A stretch of DNA of 10,653 nt, from positions 1 through 10,653 of the forward strand of contig DYIS01000065.1 of NCBI GenBank assembly GCA_020723545.1. Reading direction: 5' to 3'. Every line of letters begins with the position of its first letter. The first letter of the stretch is position 1. A program made the translations under genes and the position numbers. Under the pieces are notes generated by a model. It was not told the origin of the DNA. It saw only the letters and a list, made by a program, of their open reading frames with translations, and did not search any database. Below are positions 5,940 through 10,653 of this stretch, in pieces. The stretch comes from Ktedonobacter racemifer (GTDB lineage Bacteria; Chloroflexota; DTOL01; JACQYG01).

Positions 5940-7043
5940 TCAAAAATCGTAGCTCACGGCAAAGGCCGGCAACCGCAGGACCAGGCTTTCACCAACGTAG
6001 AAGTGCGCCGCTCCAGCGGTGCTCCCGTCGTCAGCCCAGCCGTCCGAGGGGGAGAGCTCCAGAAAGCGATGCAGCAGCGGCTCCTCCCAGGGGGCAAGGG
6101 CCACCAGGTGCTGGCCCTCGGTGTAGGCCAGGGCCCATTTCCCATCCGATCGGGGGAAACGGGCCAGGGCATTCTCCGCCAGCATGAGCGGCTGCCAACG
6201 GTAGCTATTAAATCCGAGGTCCAGGAGGGCCGTGGCATCCCCGTACCGGTCCGAACTGTTCATGGCCAGCGCCAAGAGCCGATGACCGCCACGGGTGGCC
6301 GATGCCACCAGGCTCTCGCCGGCCAGGTCGGTTATCCCAGTCTTGACGCCATCGGCCCCCGCGTACTGCCACAGCAGGTGGTTGGAGTTGACAAAAGTGC
6401 GCCCGCCAACGGTGACCTGCCGGGTGCCCACAATGCGCGCAAACACCGGATTGCCCATGGCATACCGGGTGAGCTGCATCAGGTCGTAGGCGCTGGAATA
6501 GTGGCCCTCCTCGTCAAGGCCATGGGGGTTGGCGAAGTGAGTGTCCTCCAGGCCCAGAGATTTGGCCTTCTCGTTCATCATGGCGACGAAGCTCTCCACT
6601 GACCCACCTACGTGCTCGGCAATGGCCACCGCCGCATCGTTCCCCGAGAAGTGCATCAAGCCGTAGAGCAGGGTCTCCAGCGTGACCGTGCTGCCAGGCC
6701 AGAGCCCCATGGACGAGCCTTCCACCACGACGTCGCGTTTCACCGGCACCTGGTCGCTCAGGTTGCCTTTTTCGATAGCGACTATGGCCGTGACGATCTT
6801 GGTGGTGCTGGCGATGGAGATGCGCCGGTGAGCGTTTTTCTCATAGAGCACCCGGCCGCTGGCGGCATCGGCCAGGATGGCCGCCTGGGCCTTGACCTGG
6901 GGTGGAGCCAGCTTGCCGATCCCCCGGATCTGGTATGGGCTGAGGGCGGAGCCTTGTCCTTCCGACGACGTCAGGACCGGGGGACCAAAACCCAGGTTAA
7001 GAGCACTGGCCATGGCCAGGGCCAGCGGTAGAATTCGTCTCAT
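5940..7043 (-). CDS. dacF: D-alanyl-D-alanine carboxypeptidase (low-molecular-mass PBP)
   Basis: This peptidase-S11 enzyme removes the terminal D-Ala from peptidoglycan pentapeptides outside the cytoplasmic membrane. From the start used here the active-site motifs are S79-T-T-K82 (ASTTK), S133-G-N135 and K234-T-G236. The N-terminus MRRILPLALAMASALNLGFG is a signal peptide: positive residues, then a hydrophobic core. The frame extends up to ATG 7100, but that codon overlaps the -10 box TATAAT (7104-7099), so it would not be inside the mRNA. ATG at 7043 fits the signal peptide best, although its ribosome site is weak. About 95 residues after the catalytic domain may be a degenerate PBP5-like C-terminal domain; no clear membrane anchor is seen there. 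The symbol dacF is by family resemblance. This is the first gene of the operon. Confidence 0.9.
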   Translation of the reverse strand: MRRILPLALAMASALNLGFGPPVLTSSEGQGSALSPYQIRGIGKLAPPQVKAQAAILADAASGRVLYEKNAHRRISIASTTKIVTAIVAIEKGNLSDQVPVKRDVVVEGSSMGLWPGSTVTLETLLYGLMHFSGNDAAVAIAEHVGGSVESFVAMMNEKAKSLGLEDTHFANPHGLDEEGHYSSAYDLMQLTRYAMGNPVFARIVGTRQVTVGGRTFVNSNHLLWQYAGADGVKTGITDLAGESLVASATRGGHRLLALAMNSSDRYGDATALLDLGFNSYRWQPLMLAENALARFPRSDGKWALAYTEGQHLVALAPWEEPLLHRFLELSPSDGWADDGSTAGAAHFYVGESLVLRLPAFAVSYDF

Positions 7044-7098
7044 TACACCATGGTTCGATGGCCGTGTCACCCAGGGGAGGCCAGGTTCCTCGACGGCC

Positions 7099-7127
7099 AT
7101 TATAGCAAAAAAGGGGTGCTTTGTACA
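7099..7127 (-). promoter_or_regulatory. sigma70-type promoter of the dacF operon
   Basis: On the minus strand a -35 TGTACA (7127-7122, 4 of 6 consensus bases) and a perfect -10 TATAAT (7104-7099) are separated by exactly 17 bases. Transcription should start near 7092, about 50 bases before the dacF ATG at 7043. It lies directly after the terminator hairpin of the rplL unit, which separates the two transcription units. Confidence 0.8.
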
Positions 7128-7129
7128 CG

Positions 7130-7180
7130 AAAGTGCGAAAAGCCGCCCAGGCTGCGTTTCGCCCCGGCGGCTTTTCGCAC
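7130..7180 (-). terminator. strong terminator hairpin after rplL
   Basis: GTGCGAAAAGCCGCC (7180-7166 on the minus strand) and GGCGGCTTTTCGCAC (7147-7133) form a perfect 15-bp stem with an 18-base loop, 21 bases after the rplL stop. Only a short TTTCGTG follows, so the U tract is weak while the stem is very strong. It may also block transcription in the other direction. It closes the ribosomal protein unit before the dacF promoter. Confidence 0.75.
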
Positions 7181-7201
7181 CAGAGCCGAGCAGCGATGGT
7201 G

Positions 7202-7588
7202 CTACTTGACCTCTACCACCGCACCGGCACCTTCCAGCTTGGCCTTGATGGCGGCGGCCTCCTCTTTATTGACCGCTTCCTTGACCGCCTTGGGAGCGGC
7301 CTCCACCAGATCCTTGGCCTCCTTCAGGCCCAGACTGGTGACCTCGCGCACCACCTTGATCACGTTGATCTTGTTGGGGCCGATCTCCTTCAGGATGACG
7401 GAGAACTCGGTCTGCTCCTCGACCGCAGGGGCGGCGGGTGCCGCAGCGGCGGCCGGAGCAGCCGCCACCGCCACAGGGGCAGCGGCCGAGACCCCGAATT
7501 TGGACTCCAGGGCCTTCACCAATTCGCTGGCTTCCAGGAGACTCAGCTTGCCGATCTCCTCCACCAACTCATCGATCTTCTTAGACAT
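7202..7588 (-). CDS. rplL: 50S ribosomal protein L7/L12
   Basis: L7/L12 forms the dimers of the flexible ribosomal stalk that recruit translation factors. The 128 residues show the N-terminal dimerisation domain that binds L10 (1-33), an Ala/Pro/Val-rich hinge (about 34-56) and the globular factor-binding domain from about residue 59, with EFSVILKEIGPNKINVIKVV and LGLKEAKDLVEAAPK. The ATG at 7588 has AGGAGGTG (7604-7597) upstream, 10 bases measured from AGGAGG. An extra ATG followed at once by TAA (7594-7589) lies between them. The gene is separated from rplJ by a long structured spacer, so its expression may be adjusted independently, as the protein is needed in several copies per ribosome. 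rpoB does not follow. Confidence 0.97.
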   Translation of the reverse strand: MSKKIDELVEEIGKLSLLEASELVKALESKFGVSAAAPVAVAAAPAAAAAPAAPAVEEQTEFSVILKEIGPNKINVIKVVREVTSLGLKEAKDLVEAAPKAVKEAVNKEEAAAIKAKLEGAGAVVEVK

Positions 7589-7594
7589 TTACAT
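7589..7594 (-). other. start-stop element ATGTAA before rplL
   Basis: On the minus strand AGGAGGTGAA leads directly into ATG (7594-7592) and TAA (7591-7589), and the rplL ATG follows at once at 7588. The ribosome site is 4 bases from the first ATG and 10 from the second, measured from AGGAGG. Initiation at the first ATG would end immediately, so it could reduce or couple rplL initiation. It may equally be chance. Confidence 0.35.
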
Positions 7595-7733
7595 TTCACC
7601 TCCTCTCATGTCGCCTTTCGTCTCAGTTTCTTTACCAGCAAAGAACTGGTCGCCTACCGGGGACGAGTAGGTTTCGACAGCCAACCTACACTCCATCCTC
7701 ACATAAAGATGGGCACTGGGGCTGTGCTTTTTT

Positions 7734-7756
7734 AGTAAAAGTGCCGATCAGGCACT
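7734..7756 (-). terminator. attenuator-like hairpin after rplJ
   Basis: Nine bases after the rplJ stop, the minus strand has AGTGCC, TGATC, GGCACT (7756-7740), a perfect 6-bp stem followed by TTTAC. The U run, TTTT including the last stem base, is short. Partial termination here would lower rplL, which is needed in excess, so it may instead act as an RNA 3'-end stabiliser or one arm of the leader structure. Confidence 0.4.
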
Positions 7757-7765
7757 GCCTGGACC

Positions 7766-8287
7766 TTACGCGCCCTGGAGTTGCCCCACCCGGGCCTGCA
7801 GGACCGTGAGCAGGCCGCTGACCGGAGCGTTCAGCATGCCCAACACGTTTGAGGCTGGGGCCTGGATCCCACCCAGGACCCGGGCCATCAGGGTCTCCTT
7901 GGGCGGCAGATAGGCCATCTCGGTCACCTGAGCGGTCGAGAGCAGTTGTCCGGACATAAAGCCGGCCTTCAACGAGAAGACCTTGGATGCCCGGGCATAC
8001 TCGCTCAAGGCCTTGGCCGGCGCCACTACATCGCCGTAACAGAAGGCGATGGCCGTAGGCCCCTCCAGGACGCCTTCCAACGCGCCCAGCCCCAGTCGCC
8101 GCGAGGCCATGCGCAGCAGGGTATTCTTGGTGACGTTGTAGTCCACGTTCAGCTTCCGGAGCTGGCTGCGCAGCTCGCCGACCTCGGCCACCGTCAGGCC
8201 CCGGTAGTCCGTGATGATCGCCGCCTGGCTCTTTTGAAGCTTGGCGGTCAGGTTCTCCACTGTCTCGAACTTTTTGCTTTTCTTCAA
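7766..8287 (-). CDS. rplJ: 50S ribosomal protein L10
   Basis: L10 anchors the L7/L12 dimers to 23S rRNA at the stalk base and, as the L10-L12 complex, represses its own mRNA in known systems. Family features are visible: KLQKSQAAIITDYRGLTVAE near the N-terminus, LRKLNVDYNVTKNTLLRMA, GPTAIAFCYGD and a C-terminal helix (about 145-170) that should bind L12. I choose TTG at 8287 because GGAGGTGA (8300-8293), a near-perfect ribosome site, lies 8 bases upstream, measured from GGAGG. An in-frame GTG at 8296 is inside this site and would add three residues. The length of 173 residues is normal. The gene is preceded by an L10 leader with terminator, and followed by rplL after 177 bases. Confidence 0.95.
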   Translation of the reverse strand: MKKSKKFETVENLTAKLQKSQAAIITDYRGLTVAEVGELRSQLRKLNVDYNVTKNTLLRMASRRLGLGALEGVLEGPTAIAFCYGDVVAPAKALSEYARASKVFSLKAGFMSGQLLSTAQVTEMAYLPPKETLMARVLGGIQAPASNVLGMLNAPVSGLLTVLQARVGQLQGA

Positions 8288-8433
8288 ACTCCTCACCTCC
8301 TCCTCAACCGGTGTGTGTTGAGCTACCTTTTCGCATTCGTAGGGAGCGTTCGGTACCGGGTATTGCGACGGTCTTTTTCAACACCTTTCACAGGGATTAA
8401 GGGTAGACCCCTAACTCTAACCTATTATCCTCC
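8288..8433 (-). promoter_or_regulatory. 5' region between L10 attenuator and rplJ
   Basis: These bases follow the attenuator and end in the purine-rich ribosome site of rplJ. GTGTTGA and TCAACAC form a 7-bp inverted repeat roughly 8320-8382, with a palindrome CGGTACCG inside. No promoter with both boxes is visible, and no ORF. It is probably an untranslated leader that exposes or hides the rplJ start. Confidence 0.35.
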
Positions 8434-8475
8434 AAAAAACGAACGGGCCTTTGCGCCATGCCGACACAAAGACCC
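8434..8475 (-). terminator. attenuator terminator within the L10 leader
   Basis: GGGTCTTTGTG (8475-8465) pairs over 11 bp, two of them G-U, with CGCAAAGGCCC (8455-8445), and GTTCGTTTTTT (8444-8434) follows. GAACGGG (8495-8489) is exactly complementary to CCCGTTC (8447-8441) and overlaps the base of the terminator stem, so it could compete with it. This points to transcription attenuation coupled to L10 binding. Confidence 0.75.
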
Positions 8476-8568
8476 GAAAGCGCTGAAACCCGTTCCAGCT
8501 CTTACCAGTTCTCGCCTCGGCAGGCCCCTCGATTAAGTGCACGAAGCACGCCTGCTGTCTATGGCACC
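8434..8568 (-). ncRNA. ribosomal protein L10 leader RNA
   Basis: The minus strand shows the known L10 leader layout. TAGACAGCAGGCG is followed by a small hairpin GTGC-TTCGT-GCAC, then TTAATCGAGGG and GCCTGCCGAGG. GCAGGC (8555-8550) pairs exactly with GCCTGC (8525-8520) around the inner hairpin, leaving the asymmetric internal loop that forms the L10-L12 binding kink-turn in this family. A terminator hairpin follows within the same leader. In characterised bacteria, L10(L12)4 binding here represses rplJ-rplL. The element occupies the right half of the 310-base rplA-rplJ gap. Confidence 0.85.
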
Positions 8569-8597
8569 GGGTTATTCGATTTTGATGTGCGGGCGCG

Positions 8598-9311
8598 CTA
8601 CGCCACCGTCAGTGCCAGGGTTGGCTGCAGGTCCAGCTTGATACCTGGGCCCATGGTGGTGGTCAGCACGATGTTCTGCACGTACTGCCCCCGGGCACCC
8701 GAGGGCTTGGCTTTGATCACCGCCTCCACCAGGGAGGCCAGGTTCTCCAGAAGCTGCTGCTCGTTTAAGCTAACCTTGCCGATGGGCACGTGCAGGTTGG
8801 ATGACTTGTCGACCTTGAATTCCACCCGGCCCTTCTTCGCCTCTTTGATCAGCCGAGGCAAGTCTGGCGCCTGGGCGATGGTCCCCGACTTGGGATTGGG
8901 CATGAGCCCCCGGCGTCCCAGGACCTTGCCCAGCTTGCCCACCTTGCCCATCATGTCCGGTGTGGCGATGGCCACATCGAAATCCACCCAGCCCTCCTCG
9001 ATGCGCTTGACGATCTCGTCAGAGCCCACAAAATCGGCCCCCGCCTCCTCCGCGATCCTGGCGCCCTCGCCCTGAGCGAAGACGAGCACTCGCACCGGCC
9101 TGCCCGTGCCGTTGGGCAGGGTGGCCACCCCGCGAACCTGCTGGTCGGCGTGCTTGGGGTCCACCCCCAACCGCCAGTGGGCCTCCACGGTGGCGTCGAA
9201 CTTCGTGGTAGACGTTTTTCTGGCTAGAGCCAGGGCCTCCAGCGGGCTGTACGCTTTCCTGGGATCCACCAGTTTGGCTGCCTCAACGTATTTCTTTCCG
9301 TGCTTTGCCAT
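8598..9311 (-). CDS. rplA: 50S ribosomal protein L1
   Basis: L1 binds 23S rRNA at the mobile L1 stalk, which handles deacylated tRNA at the E site. In well-studied bacteria it also represses translation of its own operon. At 237 residues the length is normal. Conserved segments are visible: ALALARKTSTTKFDATVEAH near the N-terminus, PKHADQQVRGVATLPNGTGR, the domain II part VRVLVFAQGE...AGADFVG, and GRRGLMPNPKSGT, and near the C-terminus TMGPGIKLD. The ATG at 9311 has AAGGAG (9324-9319) 7 bases upstream. The 60-base spacer from rplK shows no strong structure. The L10 leader follows downstream, so rplKA and rplJL share a cluster but have separate RNA-level control. Confidence 0.97.
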   Translation of the reverse strand: MAKHGKKYVEAAKLVDPRKAYSPLEALALARKTSTTKFDATVEAHWRLGVDPKHADQQVRGVATLPNGTGRPVRVLVFAQGEGARIAEEAGADFVGSDEIVKRIEEGWVDFDVAIATPDMMGKVGKLGKVLGRRGLMPNPKSGTIAQAPDLPRLIKEAKKGRVEFKVDKSSNLHVPIGKVSLNEQQLLENLASLVEAVIKAKPSGARGQYVQNIVLTTTMGPGIKLDLQPTLALTVA

Positions 9312-9371
9312 TTTCAGTCTCCTTGTGGTATTAGCGGGCCTGCGGCCCTTCCACGAAATGGGAGATAACCC

Positions 9372-9797
9372 CTAGTCCTTGATTTCAATCCCCATGCTCC
9401 CGGCGGTGCCCTCGATCATTCGCTCGGCGCCAGCCAGGTCCAACGCGTTCAGATCCTTCATCTTCAGCTCGGCCAGCTCTCGCAGCCTGGCCCGGCTGAT
9501 GGAGCCCACCTTCTGGCGGTTGGGTGTGGCCGAGCCCTTCTCGATGTTGAGGGCGGTTTTCAACAGGTCAGCCACCGGCGGGGTCTTGGTGACAAACGTG
9601 AACGAACGGTCTTCGTAGATGGTGATCTCGGCCGGGATCACCAGGCCGGCCTGTCCAGCCGTGCGCTCATTGTATTCCTTGCAGAAGGCCATGATGTTAA
9701 CGCCGTGCTGACCCAAGGCCGGACCCACGGGCGGGGCCGGATTGGCCTTTCCCGCAGGGATCTGCAGCCTGACTATTGCCTTGACTTTCTTGGCCAT
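9372..9797 (-). CDS. rplK: 50S ribosomal protein L11
   Basis: L11 forms the GTPase-associated centre with 23S rRNA and L10, and is needed for RelA-dependent sensing of uncharged tRNA. At 141 residues it has the standard length. The N-terminal domain shows KANPAPPVGPALGQHGVNIM, with the proline-rich segment that lies near the thiostrepton site. The C-terminal rRNA-binding domain shows GSATPNRQKVGSISRARLRE and ends GTAGSMGIEIKD. ATG at 9797 is preceded by AGGAG (9808-9804) at 6 bases. The 64-base spacer to nusG carries short repeats of ACTCAT on the transcribed strand, but no terminator. The position after nusG is the near-universal bacterial order. Confidence 0.98.
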   Translation of the reverse strand: MAKKVKAIVRLQIPAGKANPAPPVGPALGQHGVNIMAFCKEYNERTAGQAGLVIPAEITIYEDRSFTFVTKTPPVADLLKTALNIEKGSATPNRQKVGSISRARLRELAELKMKDLNALDLAGAERMIEGTAGSMGIEIKD

Positions 9798-9826
9798 CAG
9801 TATCTCCTGAGTTGAGTTGACGCGCG

Positions 9827-9847
9827 ATGAGTCAATGAGTGATGAGT
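9827..9847. repeat. three short ATGAGT repeats before rplK
   Basis: ATGAGT occurs at 9827-9832, 9835-9840 and 9842-9847 on the plus strand, so the nusG-rplK transcript carries three ACTCAT units 7-8 bases apart. GAGTT repeats follow toward the rplK ribosome site. The function is unknown; it may be simple slippage. Confidence 0.5.
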
Positions 9848-9861
9848 GACGGCACGAGTTG

Positions 9862-10398
9862 CTACAGGCGTTCGACCTGCGAGAAGTCGAGCTCCACCGG
9901 TGTTTCGCGGCCGAACATGGACACCAACACCTTGATCTTGCCTTTCTCGGCGTTGATCTCGTCCACCACGCCCATAAACTCGACGAACGGCCCGTCGATG
10001 ATCTTCACGCTCTGGCCCACGCTGAAGCCCACTCGGACCTTGGGGGCCTCTCCCACCCTCATCTGTCGAAGGATGGCCTTGACCTCCTCGTCCTCCAGGG
10101 GTGTAGGCTTGCTGCCGGATCCCACAAAGCCAGTGACGCCCGGGGTCTCCCGGACCACCCGCCAGGAGTCCGGGGACATGATCATCTCCACCAGGACGTA
10201 GCCAGGGAAGATCTTCCGCTGCACCGTCTGCTTGTGACCTTCCCTGATCTCCACCTCTTCCTCGGAGGGGATGATTACCTCGAAGATCTTGTCGGCTGCA
10301 TCCATGGTGGCGATGCGATGCTCCAGGTTCGCTTTTACCTTGTTCTCGTAGCCCGAGTACGTGTGGATCACATACCAGCGCCGCTCTGCTTCTTCCAT
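9862..10398 (-). CDS. nusG: transcription termination/antitermination factor NusG
   Basis: NusG binds the beta' clamp of RNA polymerase, modulates pausing and links it to Rho or the ribosome. The NGN domain is visible from RRWYVIHTYSGYENKVKANL through KIFPGYVLVEM to GVTGFVG. A linker with acidic residues follows, then the C-terminal KOW domain with VGQSVKIIDGPFVEFMGVVD and KIKVLVSMFGRETPVELDF. The length of 178 residues is standard, and no extra insertion domain is present. The ATG at 10398 is preceded in frame by GTG at 10401; the ribosome site is weak (GGTGTGAG), so either may be used. A terminator-type hairpin lies 23 bases upstream, between secE and nusG. Confidence 0.97.
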   Translation of the reverse strand: MEEAERRWYVIHTYSGYENKVKANLEHRIATMDAADKIFEVIIPSEEEVEIREGHKQTVQRKIFPGYVLVEMIMSPDSWRVVRETPGVTGFVGSGSKPTPLEDEEVKAILRQMRVGEAPKVRVGFSVGQSVKIIDGPFVEFMGVVDEINAEKGKIKVLVSMFGRETPVELDFSQVERL

Positions 10399-10410
10399 CA
10401 CTCACACCAA

Positions 10411-10437
10411 ACAAAAATCAAGCCCTCTTCCGAGGGC
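10411..10437 (-). terminator. terminator-type hairpin between secE and nusG
   Basis: GCCCTC (10437-10432) and GAGGGC (10427-10422) form a perfect 6-bp stem closed by the GNRA-type loop GGAA, followed by TTGATTTTTGT (10421-10411). This has the form of an intrinsic terminator between two genes normally cotranscribed. Partial termination or attenuation is more likely than full termination, since no clear nusG promoter is seen between it and the nusG start. Confidence 0.6.
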
Positions 10438-10464
10438 GAACACGCTACCGCTGTCTGGCACCGG

Positions 10465-10653
10465 CTACCTTGGGATAATCAAGAAAATGAGCTTTTCGAA
10501 GATGTAGTCTATGATGCCCAGACCAGCGCCCACTGCCACCGAGGTAACCACCACGATCACGGTCAGGTTCGTGGCCTCGCGCCGGGATGGCCACTTGACT
10601 TTATTTAGCTCTGACTTGGTCTCGTTGAAGAAACGTACCAGTACGTTCTTTTT
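10465..10653 (-). CDS. secE: preprotein translocase subunit SecE, 5' end outside window
   Basis: SecE is the essential small subunit of the SecYEG translocon and clamps SecY in the cytoplasmic membrane. The 62 visible residues contain the conserved amphipathic segment FFNETKSELNKVKWPSRREA with its KVxWPSRxE signature. The single membrane span follows (TVIVVVTSVAVGAGLGIIDY), and the protein ends ...EKLIFLIIPR at a TAG stop at 10465-10467. It is the short one-span form, unlike the three-span protein of E. coli. The frame is open to the window edge, and the true start, probably only a few residues further, is not included. nusG follows after 66 bases, the usual order. Confidence 0.93.
   Translation of the reverse strand, partial: KKNVLVRFFNETKSELNKVKWPSRREATNLTVIVVVTSVAVGAGLGIIDYIFEKLIFLIIPR

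Larger units (their letters stand above)
7589..7765 (-). promoter_or_regulatory. structured rplJ-rplL spacer, possible rplL leader RNA
   Basis: The 177-base spacer is rich in inverted repeats on the transcribed strand. First, AGTGCC (7756-7751) can pair with GGCACT (7745-7740), which can instead pair with a second AGTGCC (7717-7712). Next, GTAGGTT (7689-7683) can pair with AACCTAC (7673-7667), whose CCTAC can instead pair with GTAGG (7657-7653). A third hairpin (7647-7625) pairs AGTTCTTT with AAAGAAACT, with one bulge. Two consecutive sets of mutually exclusive stems suggest a switch-like leader, but no family is recognised. No convincing internal promoter is seen. Confidence 0.45.

Noticed and set aside
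5595..6602. Plus-strand open frame of 335 codons opposite rluB and dacF
   Set aside because: It overlaps two recognised genes antisense and its composition is that of a complementary-strand shadow.
7713..7733. Plus-strand GCAC...GTGC hairpin followed by six T
   Set aside because: The stem has only 4 bp and there is no plus-strand gene for it to terminate.
1..10653. CRISPR array, tRNA, rRNA, defence or biosynthetic island
   Set aside because: I saw no regularly spaced repeats, no tRNA cloverleaf and no effector genes. Apart from the IS end, the window is conserved housekeeping DNA.

Overview
The window is bacterial chromosomal DNA, GC-rich in its coding regions, and every gene I accept lies on the minus strand, so it reads from right to left. 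The gene set (single-span SecE, L10 leader RNA, a DUF3786-type protein, an Anaerolineae-like dacF-rluB-cmk-plsC-ispH order) suggests a Chloroflexota-like bacterium. A Clostridia-like Firmicute is the main alternative, because cmk-plsC-ispH is also a conserved cluster there. This assignment is from memory of gene order, not from a search.

Right part (10653 to about 7130): a classical ribosomal and transcription cluster, secE (5' end outside the window) - nusG - rplK - rplA - L10 leader - rplJ - rplL. It supplies a translocon subunit, the NusG elongation factor, and the L11, L1, L10 and L7/L12 proteins of the ribosomal stalk regions. The spacers hold strong RNA structure: a terminator-type hairpin between secE and nusG, an L10 leader with its own terminator before rplJ, and a 177-base structured spacer between rplJ and rplL. 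The unit ends at a perfect 15-bp hairpin after rplL. rpoB and rpoC do not follow.

Middle part (about 7127 to 1478): a second unit starts at a good sigma70-type promoter (TGTACA, 17 bases, TATAAT) directly after that hairpin. It runs dacF (peptidoglycan carboxypeptidase) - rluB (rRNA pseudouridine synthase) - cmk (CMP kinase) - plsC (acyltransferase) - ispH (last step of the MEP isoprenoid pathway) - DUF3786-like protein - GNAT acetyltransferase. Tight spacing or overlap joins dacF-rluB, cmk-plsC and DUF3786-GNAT. A terminator lies just after the GNAT gene.

Left part (1 to 1376): a complete ISAs1-family insertion sequence (63-1368) with 18-bp imperfect terminal inverted repeats and an exact 8-bp target duplication GGTGCGGG. 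Its transposase is split by a frameshift near the C-terminus. Bases 1-53 look like the right end of a second, related element, separated from the first by only 9 bases.

No tRNA, rRNA, CRISPR array or defence system is visible. The least explained parts are the RNA structures in the ribosomal cluster, above all the rplJ-rplL spacer, and the back-to-back IS ends.
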